64,000 nt of DNA, taken from positions 1-64,000 of the forward strand of contig NZ_QLLY01000009.1 in assembly GCF_003259365.1 (NCBI RefSeq), given 5' to 3'. Both the position numbers and the translations under genes were made by a program. A model generated the notes under the pieces. It saw only the letters and a program-made list of their open reading frames with translations. It did no database searches and had not been told where the DNA came from. Source of the stretch: Streptomyces sp. PsTaAH-137 (lineage in GTDB: Bacteria > Actinomycetota > Actinomycetes > Streptomycetales > Streptomycetaceae). Of the stretch, positions 49,021-58,310 are shown one piece after another; position 1 is the first letter of the stretch; each line of letters opens with the position of its first letter.

Positions 49021-50186
49021 CCAACAAAGAACCGGTGGCGGTCGTCGGCATCGGCCAGACCAAGCACGTCGCCGCCCGCCGCGACGTGTCCATCGCCGGC
49101 CTCGTCCGCGAGGCCGCCCGAGCCGCCCTCGCCGACGCCGAGTTGACCTGGGCCGACATCGACGCCGTCGTCATCGGCAAGGCGCCCGACTTTTTCGAGG
49201 GCGTCATGATGCCGGAGCTGTACCTCGCCGACGCCCTCGGCGCCGTCGGCAAGCCCATGCTGCGCGTGCACACCGCGGGCTCGGTCGGCGGCTCCACGGC
49301 CCTGGTCGCCTCCAACCTCGTGGCGGGCCGCGTCCACGGCACCGTCCTCACCCTCGCCTTCGAAAAACAGTCGGAATCCAACGCGATGTGGGGGCTCTCC
49401 CTGCCCGTCCCGTTCCAGCAGCCCCTGCTCGCCGGAGCCGGCGGCTTCTTCGCGCCTCACGTGCGCGCCTACATGCGGCGCACCGGCGCCCCCGACCACG
49501 TCGGCTCGCTCGTCGCCTACAAGGACCGCCGCAACGCCCTGAAGAACCCGTACGCCCACCTCCACGAGCACGACATCACCCTGGAGAAGGTCCAGGCCTC
49601 ACCCATGCTCTGGGACCCGGTCCGCTACTCCGAGACGTGCCCGTCGTCCGACGGCGCCTGCGCGATGATCCTCACCGACCGCGCGGGCGCGGCCCGTTCG
49701 CCGAAGCCTCCCGCGTGGATGCTCGGCGGAGCCATGCGCAGCGAGCCGACGCTCTTCGCGGGCAAGGACTTCGTGTCGCCGCAGGCCGGAAAGGACTGCG
49801 CCGCCGACGTGTACCGGCAGGCCGGGATCGCCGACCCGCGCCGGGAGATCGATGCCGTCGAGATGTACGTGCCGTTCTCCTGGTACGAGCCGATGTGGCT
49901 GGAGAACCTGGGGTTCGCCGCCGAGGGCGAGGGCTGGAAGCTGACCGAATCCGGTGTCACGGAACTCGACGGGGACCTCCCCGTCAACATGTCGGGCGGC
50001 GTTCTGTCCACGAATCCCATCGGCGCCTCCGGCATGATCCGGTTCGCCGAGGCCGCCCTCCAGGTCCGCGGCCAGGCGGGAGAACACCAGGTGGAAGGGG
50101 CGAGGAAGGCGCTCGGCCACGCCTACGGAGGCGGCTCGCAGTTCTTCTCCATGTGGCTGGTCGGCTCCGAGCCGCCCACCCACTGA
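49017..50186 (+). CDS. Thiolase-fold lipid-transfer protein, Ltp3-like
   Basis: Second thiolase-like protein, 389 aa: PVAVVGIGQTKHVAARRDVS, IDAVVIGKAPDFFEGVMMPE, a VHTAGSVGGSTALVASNLVA loop where the thiolase Cys would be (here Ala/Gly/Ser), VNMSGGVLSTNPIGASGMIR and LGHAYGGGSQFFSMWLVG. Absence of the thiolytic Cys fits non-thiolytic Ltp retro-aldolase or partner functions. It overlaps the Ltp4-like gene by four bases, and with the DUF35 gene forms a three-gene unit like Rv3521-Rv3523. Confidence 0.85.
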   Translation: MTNKEPVAVVGIGQTKHVAARRDVSIAGLVREAARAALADAELTWADIDAVVIGKAPDFFEGVMMPELYLADALGAVGKPMLRVHTAGSVGGSTALVASNLVAGRVHGTVLTLAFEKQSESNAMWGLSLPVPFQQPLLAGAGGFFAPHVRAYMRRTGAPDHVGSLVAYKDRRNALKNPYAHLHEHDITLEKVQASPMLWDPVRYSETCPSSDGACAMILTDRAGAARSPKPPAWMLGGAMRSEPTLFAGKDFVSPQAGKDCAADVYRQAGIADPRREIDAVEMYVPFSWYEPMWLENLGFAAEGEGWKLTESGVTELDGDLPVNMSGGVLSTNPIGASGMIRFAEAALQVRGQAGEHQVEGARKALGHAYGGGSQFFSMWLVGSEPPTH

Positions 50187-50197
50187 CCTTCGGCCCC
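50185..50197 (+). promoter_or_regulatory. DevR/OsdR-like box GACCTTCGGCCCC
   Basis: The sequence directly after the Ltp3-like stop matches, in GAC(C/T)TTCGGCCC(C/T), another copy at 50550-50562 upstream of the stress protein gene. It resembles the OsdR/DevR hypoxia-dormancy box of streptomycetes. Confidence 0.35.
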
Positions 50198-50270
50198 TTT
50201 CGTGGCCTGTGCGCGGCACCGGCCGATCGCTAGGCTGACGCACGGACGACGAACCGGGAGGAGCACGGAC

Positions 50271-50513
50271 GTGGCCGAGAGCACCATCGACCAGCACCCG
50301 CTCGCGGGATGGGAGAAGCCGGACCTGGATCTGAGCAATGCGGACTGGCGCTCCAGCAGCAGGGGACTGGGCGATGTCCAGATCGCCTTCATCGAGGGCT
50401 TCATCGCGATGCGCAACAGCGGCAGCCCGCAGAGCCCGTCGCTGATCTTCACTCCCGCCGAGTGGGGCGCGTTCGTGCTCGGGGCCCGCGAGGGCGAGTT
50501 CGATCTGACATAG
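50271..50513 (+). CDS. DUF397 domain protein
   Basis: Small protein of 80 aa with the DUF397 pattern: NADWRSSSRGLGDVQIAFIE then GFIAMRNSGSPQSPSLIFTP and AEWGAFVLGAREGEFDL. DUF397 proteins usually sit beside an XRE-type HTH regulator and act as its partner, as in the bldB-abaA/whiJ systems; no such regulator is adjacent, so this is an orphan. The GTG at 50271 follows GGGAGG at nine bases. Confidence 0.85.
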   Translation: MAESTIDQHPLAGWEKPDLDLSNADWRSSSRGLGDVQIAFIEGFIAMRNSGSPQSPSLIFTPAEWGAFVLGAREGEFDLT

Positions 50514-50549
50514 CCCCCTCCCGGACGGGAAGGGGCGCCTCCAACACAT

Positions 50550-50562
50550 GACTTTCGGCCCT
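50550..50562 (+). promoter_or_regulatory. DevR/OsdR-like box GACTTTCGGCCCT
   Basis: Second copy of the motif, about 100 bases before a tandem universal stress protein gene. Usp genes are classic members of the DevR-type dormancy regulon, which supports the reading. Confidence 0.5.
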
Positions 50563-50662
50563 GTCCTGTGGCTCTTGTGTGCGCGAGCCTGGCCACAAGA
50601 ACACAGGAAGAGCCGGTCAGCGAGGGCACGGCGAGCGTGCCCGGTGTCGGAGGCAATGACCC

Positions 50663-51550
50663 ATGAGCACGCCCGAGTCGCAGAACCTTCCCGTCGTCGT
50701 CGCGGTCGACGGGTCCGACGACAGCCGAGCGGCCCTGGAGTGGGCGCTCGCCGAGACGGCCCGGCGCGCCGCCACCCTGCGCGTCGTGCACGTCCGCCAG
50801 TACGCGCCCCTCCTCCAGCCCGCCGTCCTGATGGCCGGGCCGGAGGAACCGGCCGACGACCCCGTCATCGCAGAGGTACGCAAGCAACTCGAAGGGCGTT
50901 CAGGGCTGCCCCCGGTGGAGTACGTCTGCCTGGAGGGCCTGCCCGCCGCCGTCCTGCCGGAGCTGGGCGGCGAGTCCCAGCTCCTCGTGCTCGGCTCGCG
51001 CGGCCGGGGCGGTTTCGCCAGCCTGCTGCTCGGCTCAAACGGCGTGGCCGTCGCCCGCGACGCCGCCTGCCCCGTCGTGGTGGTGCGCGCCCAGCAGGCC
51101 GAGGCCGAGCGGGTCGTCGTCGGACTCCAGCCGGACGACCCCGACGAGACGACGCTCGCCTTCGCGCTCGACCACGCGGCGCGGACCGGTGCGCCGGTGC
51201 GCGTGGTCGCCGCGTATGCCTGGCCGGTGCTCGCCTGGACCGCGTACGGCGACTTCGCCCTGACCGGTCAGGAGCAGGAGGCCGTGGAGAAGGAGACCCT
51301 CGCACTGGCCCGGCAGGCCGTCGCACCGCTGCTCGACTCTCACTCTAAGGTCGAGGTTGAGATTCTGGTCGCTCCGGGCGACGCCGCGGGTCAACTCGTC
51401 GACAACTCCGAGGACGCCGCCTTGGTCGTCGTCGGCCGGCACCGCCGCCGCTTCACCCGCCCCGCGCCGATGCTCGGCTCGGTGACGCACGCCGTGCTGC
51501 TGCACGCCAAGAGCCCGGTCGCCGTGGTCCCGCCCGCGCCCCAGGAGTAA
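50663..51550 (+). CDS. Tandem universal stress protein (two Usp domains)
   Basis: Protein of 295 aa made of two Usp domains. The first begins PVVVAVDGSDDSRAALEWAL and ends in the ATP-binding loop VLGSRGRGGFASLLLGSNGVAV. The second (residues ~150-290) begins RVVVGLQPDDPDETTLAFAL and has a weaker loop, VVGRHRRRFTRPAPMLGSVT. Two-domain Usp proteins of actinobacteria bind ATP and accumulate in hypoxia or stationary phase. The ATG has GGAGG nine bases upstream. It is convergent with the leucine-rich-repeat gene, four bases between stops. Confidence 0.92.
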   Translation: MSTPESQNLPVVVAVDGSDDSRAALEWALAETARRAATLRVVHVRQYAPLLQPAVLMAGPEEPADDPVIAEVRKQLEGRSGLPPVEYVCLEGLPAAVLPELGGESQLLVLGSRGRGGFASLLLGSNGVAVARDAACPVVVVRAQQAEAERVVVGLQPDDPDETTLAFALDHAARTGAPVRVVAAYAWPVLAWTAYGDFALTGQEQEAVEKETLALARQAVAPLLDSHSKVEVEILVAPGDAAGQLVDNSEDAALVVVGRHRRRFTRPAPMLGSVTHAVLLHAKSPVAVVPPAPQE

Positions 51551-51554
51551 GGCT

Positions 51555-52283
51555 CTACCGCAGGATCACGCAGCCCCGCCCGGTCAACTCGTCGAGCAGG
51601 CCGGGCGGAACCCGTACGTCGTTCCAGCGGAGGTCGAGCTTCTCCAGGGACGGCAGCTCGGCCACCCAGCGCGGCAGCTCCGACAGCCGGTTGCCGCGCA
51701 GATCGAGACGGCGCAGCCGGGGCAGACCGCGCAGCGCCTCCGGGACCGTCTCCAGCGCGTTGTCCCGCAGCTCCAGTTCACGCAGCTCGCGCAGATCCCG
51801 TACGGAATCGGGCAGCCCGGTCAGGAGATTGCCGCGCAGCCACAGTTCGCGCAGCGCGGTGAGCCGTCCCAGGCCGGCGGGCAGCCGCGTGAGCCGGTTG
51901 TCCTGCGCCCGCAGCTCCACCAGACCCGTCATCGCGGCAAGGGTCTCCGGCAGCGCGGCCAGCCGGTTCTCCCCGACGTTGAGATACGCGAGCCGGGTCA
52001 GCGCGCCGAGAGCGTCGGGCAGGGCCGTCAGCCGGTTGTCGTGCAGATACAGAAACCTGGTCAGTCCCGTGAGGCCGCCGATCTCCGACGGCACCGAGGT
52101 GAGCCGGTTGTGACCGAGGTCGAGGGTGTGCAGCGAGGTCAGCGTGCCGATCCGGGCCGGTACCGACGTGAGCCGGTTGTCGCACAGCAGCAGCACCTCG
52201 GGCCCGGGGGCCGTCCACACCTCGTCGGGTACGGCTTCCAGACCCGCACGCCAATAGTCGAGGATGCCGTCGATGTGCCTCAT
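51555..52283 (-). CDS. Leucine-rich-repeat protein
   Basis: Cytoplasmic-looking protein of 242 aa made almost wholly of about eight 23-residue LRRs, such as LTSLHTLDLGHNRLTSVPSE and LTRLAYLNVGENRLAALPET. Asn, Arg and Leu are in the standard positions (xLxLxxNRLxxLP). It has a short N-terminal cap (MRHIDGILDYWRAGLEAVP) and an ending LLDELTGRGCVILR. No signal peptide is seen. LRR arcs bind proteins; the target is unknown. The ATG has GGGAGG seven bases upstream. Confidence 0.9.
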   Translation of the reverse strand: MRHIDGILDYWRAGLEAVPDEVWTAPGPEVLLLCDNRLTSVPARIGTLTSLHTLDLGHNRLTSVPSEIGGLTGLTRFLYLHDNRLTALPDALGALTRLAYLNVGENRLAALPETLAAMTGLVELRAQDNRLTRLPAGLGRLTALRELWLRGNLLTGLPDSVRDLRELRELELRDNALETVPEALRGLPRLRRLDLRGNRLSELPRWVAELPSLEKLDLRWNDVRVPPGLLDELTGRGCVILR

Positions 52284-52470
52284 GGCCTTCCCTCCCGCGG
52301 AGCCGATCGAGCATCGTAGCCGCGGGCTCCGGCGGTGATCGCCGGGGCGTTCGCGGCGGGTCCCGCGAGAACGGCCCCCGGCGGACCGCGTCGGCGTACG
52401 CTGAGGTGCCTGGAACCCGCGGCGCGCACCGGCTCCCCGCGCCGGACCACCACCGCGGGAGGGGGGCGTC

Positions 52471-55367
52471 ATGGCGCTGCGTGCTGGCCGGGGCGGTACA
52501 GGACGAGAGACCTTGTTCGAGCGCGAGAGCGAACTCGCGGCGGTCGACGAGGCGCTCGCCGAGCTGACCGGGATACCCCGGGGCGGCGACCCGCCCGAGC
52601 GGCCGCACGGCGCACTGCTCGCCGTCGCCGCGCCCGCCGGACTGGGCAAGACGACCCTGCTCGCCGAGGTGCGCAGGCGCGCCGCCGCCCGGGGCTGCAC
52701 CGTCCTGTACGCCCGCGGCGGCGACCAGGAACAGGGCGTCGCCTTCCACGTCGCACGGCAGCTGATCCAGCCCCAGCTCGCCGCGCTCCCCGAGCCCGAA
52801 CTGCGCGACCGGCTCGGCAGCTGGTACGCCATCGTGGGCCCCGCGCTCGGCCTGTGCGCGGACACCGACGGCGCGCCGCCCGACCCGCAGGGCCTGCGCG
52901 ACGGCCTCGACTGGGTCCTCACCCACCTCGCCGTGCGGCGCGCGCCCATGGCCCTCGTCCTGGACGACGCCCACTGGGCCGACCCGGAGTCCCTCGGCTG
53001 GCTCGCCGCCTTCGCCCCGCGCGCCGAGGAACTCCCGCTGCTGATGGTCGTCGCCTACCGCCCCGAGGAACTGCCCGAGCACGGCGAGGCGCTGCGCGGA
53101 CTGCCGGGCCGCAGCGGACAGCGACCGCTCGGCCTCGAACCGCTCAGCGCGACCGCCGTCGCCCACCTGGTGCGGGAGTCCCTCGGCACCCATGCCGACG
53201 ACGCGTTCTGCCGCGAGTGCTGGGCCGTCACCGCGGGCAACCCCTTCGAGGCCGTCGAGCTGACCGCCAAGGTGCACGACCGCGGCCTCGCCCCGACCGG
53301 GAGCGGCGCCCACCTGCTGCGCGACCTCGCCGCCGCCGTCAAGGGCAGCGGCCTCGTCGCCCGCCTCGAACGCCTCGGCACCTCCACCGTCCGCTTCGCC
53401 TGGGCCTGCGCGGTCCTCGGCACCGAGACCTCCCCCGAGCTGGCCGCGAGCGTCGCCGGGCTCGGCACCGAAGAGGCGGCCGACGCCGCCGACCGGCTGC
53501 GCGCCGCGCGCATCCTCACCGGCGAGGTGACCGCCGAGGGCACCCTCGAATTCGTCCACCCGCTCATCGCCACCGCCGTCTACCGCGCCATCCCCGGCGG
53601 CGTCCGCGTCGCCCTGCACGGACAGGCCGCCTGGACCGTCCTCAACGCCGGGCTCGGCCCGTCCACCGCCGCCCGCCACCTGTTGGAGACCCACCCCGAA
53701 GGCGACGGCTGGGTGGTGCAGCAGCTGCGCGCCGCCGCCCGCGAGACCGTCCGCGCCGGAGCCCCCGACGCCGCCCGCCGCTATCTGGCGCGCGCCCTGC
53801 GCGAACCCCCGCCCTTCGAGGACCGCGCCGCCGTCCTCTACGAACTCGGCAGCGCCTCCCTGCTCACCGAACCCGCCACCACCGTCAACCACCTGCGCGC
53901 CGCCCTGGAGGAGACGGTCACCGACCCGGCACTGCGCCACGGCATCGTCTACCGCCTCTCCCAGGTCCTCGCCCACAGCGACCGGCTCGCCGAGGCCTCC
54001 GAGCTCCTGGCCCGCGAGATCCGCACGACAGGCGACGCCCGCGTCCGCCTGCGCATGCAGTCCGAGCAGTTCATGTGGGACGCCTTCCGCGCCGACGAAC
54101 CCGACTCACCGTCCCGCTCCCGGCGCCTGACCAGGCTCGCCGACCGGCTCACCGGACGCGACCTCACCGAGCGCTACATCATCGGCCTGCGCACCTGGGA
54201 CGCCACCCTGCGCGGCGAACCCGTCGACGTCGTCCTGCGGCACGCCGAGCGCGCCCTGGAGGGCGGCCTGCGCTGGGCCGCCGACGAGGACCGCGGCTTC
54301 GAGGTGCCCGTTTTGGTCGCCATGGCGTTCATGTACGCCGACCGGCCCGGCCGCACCGAAGAACTGTTCATCGACGGCATCGCCGACTTCGAACGCGCGG
54401 GCTGGCGCGGCGCCCACCTCTCCTTCGCCTACACCCTGCTCGCGTACGTCCGGTACCGGCGCGGCCGGCTCGCCGAGGCCGAGGACTTCGTCCGCGCCGG
54501 GCTCCGCCTCGCCCGCCGCGTCGGACCCGGCACCCCCGCCCACTGGTACGCCAGTGGCACGCTCATCAAGGTCCTGCTCGCCCGCGGCCGCGTCACGGAG
54601 GCCGAGGAGGCCGCGCGCACCCACGGCTTCGGGCCGCCGTTCCCCGCCGCCGTCGTCTTCCCCGACGCGCAGACCGTGTACGGCGAGCTGCTGCTCGCGC
54701 TCGGCCGCACGAAGGAGGCGGCGGCGGAGCTGGGCGCGGCCGGGCGCCGCCTCGACCCGCCATGCGCAACCCCGGCTGGTGCCCCTGGCGGCTCCATCTC
54801 GCCCGCGCCGAGGCGCACGACGCCCCCGAGCGGGCGCTCGCCCTCGCCCACGACGCCGTCGAGCGGGCCCGCCACTTCGGGGCGCCGTCCGCGATCGGGC
54901 AGGCCCTGCGGGCCGCGGCCGAGGTCTCGCCGCGCTCCGCACGCGGCAAACTCCTGGAGGAGTCCGTCGCCCAGCTGGAACGCTCACCGGCCGGCTACGA
55001 ACTGGCCTGCTCGCTGGTCGCCCTCGGCGCGGAGGCCCGCCGCGGCGGACATGCCGAGGACGCCGCGGACCATCTGTACCGGGGCCTGGAGACCGCGGCC
55101 GGCTGCGGCGCCGACGGCCTGGTGGAGCGTGCGAGGGACGAACTCGCCGCCGCGGGCCTGCGGCCCCGCCCGCTGCACGGTGCGGCCACCGACGCCCTCA
55201 CCGGGCGCGAGCGGGCCGCCGCGGCCTGCGCGGTACGCGGCCTGTTCCCGTCGGAGACGGCGGCCGAGCTGCACCTGGCGGAGACGGACGTGGTGCGCCT
55301 GCTGTCCGCGGTGTACCGCAAGCTCGGCACGGACCAGGCGGGCCTCGCCGCGGCGCTCGGGACCTAG
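52471..55367 (+). pseudogene. LAL-type LuxR regulator gene with one frameshift
   Basis: Large ATP-binding regulator of the LuxR family, ~965 aa if repaired. N-terminal ATPase: LLAVAAPAGLGKTTLLAEVR (Walker A) and PMALVLDDAHWADPESLGW (Walker B), then TPR-like helices to RLAEAEDFVRAGLRLARRV. Near 54757-54761 the frame ends its sense at AGRRLDPPCATPAG. The expected continuation MRNPGWCPWRLHLARAEAHD lies one frame over, and that frame encodes the LuxR helix-turn-helix at its end: ALTGRERAAAACAVRGLFPS then ETAAELHLAETDVVRLLSAV. The span is 2,897 bases, one short of a multiple of three, so a single missing base explains it. Whether this is real or a sequencing error is undecided. Confidence 0.85.
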
Positions 55368-55435
55368 CCGGGAGCCGGTCTCTGCGCGGGAGCCCCGAAG
55401 CCCGGGAAGGCGGCGGGGCGACGTACCATGGCCCC

Positions 55436-55933
55436 ATGTCCTTCCTCCGCCGCCGAGCAGCGACCCCCGCGGGCCCCGACTTCGACGTCCTGGCCATGGA
55501 CCCGGGCGACTGGCCGGGCAACCTCGGCGCGGGCCTGCTGCCCGCCCCCGACGGCACCTGCCAGGGCGTGTTCCTGCGCTACGACCTGTTCGGCGGCCGC
55601 GGCCCCGCGATGGTGATCGGCAACCTGCCCGAGGGCTCCCCGGCCCGCGAGGTCGCCGAGGGCGAGATCCCCTTCGAGGTCGCGCAGCTGCTCATCGCGC
55701 TGGAGAACGACGAGGAGGTCACGGTCACCGGCGTCGAGGACGTCCCGGTCATGCAGGGCGACAACCTCCTCATCGTGCGCCGCCTCAAGCTCTCCGAGAC
55801 GCGGATCTCCTGCGTCCAGTTCGACCGCAGCGACAATGTCCTGGTGACCATCGCGTCCTGGGACCGCCCCATCACCGACGACCTGTACGCGCTGCTGAAG
55901 CCGCTGCCCGCCGAGCTGTTCCAGCAGGGCTGA
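55436..55933 (+). CDS. Conserved actinobacterial protein of unknown function
   Basis: Product of 165 aa: FDVLAMDPGDWPGNLGAGLL, FLRYDLFGGRGPAMVIGNLPEG, REVAEGEIPFEVAQLLIALE. It has an alternating strand-helix pattern without recognisable catalytic motifs or membrane segments. I do not recognise the family. A TACCAT -10-like box lies seven bases before the ATG at 55436, suggesting a leaderless transcript. A strong hairpin follows the stop. Confidence 0.65.
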   Translation: MSFLRRRAATPAGPDFDVLAMDPGDWPGNLGAGLLPAPDGTCQGVFLRYDLFGGRGPAMVIGNLPEGSPAREVAEGEIPFEVAQLLIALENDEEVTVTGVEDVPVMQGDNLLIVRRLKLSETRISCVQFDRSDNVLVTIASWDRPITDDLYALLKPLPAELFQQG

Positions 55934-55958
55934 GCACCCGCACACCCGCACACGACGA

Positions 55959-55990
55959 GGGCCCGGGACCGCACACGCGGACCCGGGCCC
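55959..55990. terminator. Hairpin terminator between convergent genes
   Basis: GGGCCCGGGACCGC (55959-55972) pairs with GCGGACCCGGGCCC (55977-55990) with a single mismatch and a four-base loop. It separates the hypothetical gene from the 3' end of the amidase gene. Confidence 0.75.
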
Positions 55991-56013
55991 CACCTGTCAG
56001 CGGTGCACGGCCG

Positions 56014-58002
56014 TCACTTCACCGAGGACGGCACCACCCGCACGTCCGCCGCCCGCACATACGCGACGCGGTGGCCGAACTGGATCTCGTAGTACACGTC
56101 CTTGCCCTTGACCACCTTGTGGGATGTGGTGTCGAAGGTGGGGGAGTAGAAGTACTCGCCCGTGGTCCGCCCGCCGATCACATAGCGCTGGCCCGCGAGG
56201 AGCGTGTACGACAGCGGGGAGACCGCCTGCGGGGTCATGCCCGCCGGATAGGCCTCCTTCTCCGGGTAGGCCCGCCCGTACACCGGGACCGACTCCGCGC
56301 CGTCCTTCGGCTCCACCACAAGTCCCTTGGCGTTCACGGCCGTCGGCGCCTTCTTCGGGTTCTTGAACCAGGCCTTCTGCCCCAGGTACCAGATCGCCGT
56401 CCAGTCGCCCTCGCGGCCCGCCACCGCGTACTGCTGGCCCGTCGAGGCCCGCGACGCCATGTCGTTCACATCGATCGTGGAGTCCTGGCCACCCGGACGC
56501 AGCCCGATGTCCTTCACCAGCGGGGCGTCCTCGCTCGGCGCCGTGTACAGCCGCACCGCGCTCGAACCGTGCGGCGCGCACGCCTCGCCCGCCTTCTCGC
56601 AGCCCGTGAACTCCGGCTGGTTCCGCGCGAACTGCGGGTCGATCGTGACCACGCCGCCGCGCGAGCCGGCCGTCGGGTGGAACGGCTTGCCCATCAGCTG
56701 GAAGTAGTGCGCCCAGTCCCAGTACGGGCCCGGGTCCGTGTGCATCGACGGGATGGTGGCCGTCGTCGGCCCCGGCACCGTGTCATGGCCGAGGATGTGC
56801 TGCCGGTCCAGCGGGATGTCGTACTTCTTCGACAGGTACGACACCAGACGCGCCGACGAGCGGTACATCTCCTCCGTGTACCAGGAGTCGGGCTGCGCGA
56901 GGAAACCCTCGTGCTCCAGACCGATCGACTTCGCGTTCACATACCAGTTGCCCGCGTGCCAGCCGACGTCCTTCGCCTTGATCGACTGGACGATGTGGCC
57001 GTCCGTCGAGCGCAGCGAGTAGTGCCACGCCAGATACGTGGGGTCCTGGACCAGCTTGAGCGTCTGCTCCCACGTCGCCTCGGTGTCGTGGATGACGATG
57101 TAGTCGATGCTCTGGTCGTTCGGCCGGTCCGCCAGGTCGTGGTTGCCGTAGTCGCCGTCGCCGAACTCCTCGTAGGGCGCCGGGATCCACTCGCACGACA
57201 CCGACTTCGGGCACTCGGTGTCGGAGGCGTTCGTCTTCTTCAGACCCATCGCCCTGAGCTGCGCGGCCTGCGGGCGGGCCGCCCGGTCGGCCGCCAGGGT
57301 CACCTGCTGCCCGGCGTCCGTGGTGCGCCGCTCGCCGTCGCGGATCACCGCGAAGACGTCATTGGCGTACGTCGCAGCCGTCGCCGCGTCGTCCGCGCCG
57401 GCGAATGTGGCGATCGCGCCGTACCAGTCCGCGGGGTCGGAGCTGAGCGGCTTGCCGAGCTGCTTCTGGGCGGCGGCGAGCAGGGCCGCGCCGCCCCGCA
57501 CGTTCGCCGCCGGGTCGGTGCGCAGCTCGCCGGCCGGGATGCCGGTCAGGTCGGCGGCGCGCACCAGCGTCTTGAGCCGGGCCGGGAGCTGCGAGTCCTT
57601 CGGGACCGTCCGGGACGCAGGGGCGGCCTTCAGCGCGGCACGCGAGTCGTCGCCGCGCGCGTCGCCCTCCGCATGGTCGTACGCCACCGTGTTCGCGATC
57701 GCGGTGCGCGCGTCGGTGAGGTGCATCGGACCGTAGCCGCCGCTGACGCTGGGCGCTCCGGCGTGCCCGTCCCACCGCGACTGAAGGTACGACACACCGA
57801 GGAGCACGCTCTGCGGCACCTTGTACTCGGCCGCCGCGGACGCGAACGCGTTCTGCAGCGCGGCAGACGGCGCCGCCGGGTCCTGGGGCGGGGCCGCGCC
57901 GAGGAGGGGCAGGAGCAGGGCGCCGGTCGCGAGGGTGCCCACCGCCCGTGCGCGCGTGCTGCCGGGACCTCTGCCAGTGAGGGAACGCGGGGTTCGTTGC
58001 AA
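56014..58002 (-). CDS. Secreted N-acetylmuramoyl-L-alanine amidase
   Basis: Exported protein of 662 aa. An N-terminal hydrophobic segment (AVGTLATGALLLPLLGAAPP) is a probable signal. Residues ~50-250 form a helical domain like those preceding autolysins. The amidase_2 domain follows: YIVIHDTEATWEQT (first Zn His), LAWHYSLRSTDGHIVQ, VGWHAGN, SIGLEHEG, and QHILGHDTVPGPTTATIPSM with the second His. The C-terminal ~200 residues contain VRLYTAPSEDAPLVKD and AIWYLGQKAWFKNP, which look like SH3-type cell-wall-binding repeats. The TTG at 58002 with GGAGG five bases upstream is the best start. Confidence 0.9.
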   Translation of the reverse strand: MQRTPRSLTGRGPGSTRARAVGTLATGALLLPLLGAAPPQDPAAPSAALQNAFASAAAEYKVPQSVLLGVSYLQSRWDGHAGAPSVSGGYGPMHLTDARTAIANTVAYDHAEGDARGDDSRAALKAAPASRTVPKDSQLPARLKTLVRAADLTGIPAGELRTDPAANVRGGAALLAAAQKQLGKPLSSDPADWYGAIATFAGADDAATAATYANDVFAVIRDGERRTTDAGQQVTLAADRAARPQAAQLRAMGLKKTNASDTECPKSVSCEWIPAPYEEFGDGDYGNHDLADRPNDQSIDYIVIHDTEATWEQTLKLVQDPTYLAWHYSLRSTDGHIVQSIKAKDVGWHAGNWYVNAKSIGLEHEGFLAQPDSWYTEEMYRSSARLVSYLSKKYDIPLDRQHILGHDTVPGPTTATIPSMHTDPGPYWDWAHYFQLMGKPFHPTAGSRGGVVTIDPQFARNQPEFTGCEKAGEACAPHGSSAVRLYTAPSEDAPLVKDIGLRPGGQDSTIDVNDMASRASTGQQYAVAGREGDWTAIWYLGQKAWFKNPKKAPTAVNAKGLVVEPKDGAESVPVYGRAYPEKEAYPAGMTPQAVSPLSYTLLAGQRYVIGGRTTGEYFYSPTFDTTSHKVVKGKDVYYEIQFGHRVAYVRAADVRVVPSSVK

Positions 58003-58056
58003 CGGTGCCTCCAGGGGCCGGCGAATCTCGGGATGGTGCGCGGTGCGTGCGGGGCC

Positions 58057-58096
58057 GATCGTCGTCAGTGGTATCGGCTCACCGACGATCCGTCAA
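58057..58096 (-). promoter_or_regulatory. Promoter of the amidase gene with an overlapping inverted repeat
   Basis: On the minus strand TTGACG (58091-58096) and TACCAC (58068-58073) are 17 bases apart. GATCGTCG (58057-58064) mirrors CGACGATC (58083-58090) across the promoter, so a regulator could bind there. Confidence 0.5.
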
Positions 58097-58254
58097 TGAT
58101 CGGACGGGCAGCGGAGATTCACGGGATTTCCCATGTCAGCGCGCGTGTGCGCGGGTTTCCTGCGCGGTGGTGCGGCCGCCTGCGGCGCGTCAGTGGTGTG
58201 GACCAATGTGGGGCAACGGCAGGCGCGGGAGCCGGAGTTGGGTCCGGACACAGG

Positions 58255-58302
58255 GAAGATCCGCGGTACGCCATCCTCCACCCCGGCGTACCACGGATCT
58301 TC
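58255..58302. terminator. 18-bp stem-loop downstream of the phosphotransferase-like gene
   Basis: GAAGATCCGCGGTACGCC (58255-58272) and its complement at 58285-58302 pair with one mismatch around a 12-base loop. It begins nine bases after the stop codon at 58311 and is the probable transcription end. The rest of the 58003-58310 gap holds the amidase promoter and nothing else I recognise. Confidence 0.7.
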
Positions 58303-58310
58303 GTCTCGGG

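Noticed and set aside
54761..55367. Separate small LuxR-type gene starting at ATG 54761
   Set aside because: The start has no good ribosome site and the product begins in the middle of the regulator's helical domain, so a frameshifted single gene explains it better.
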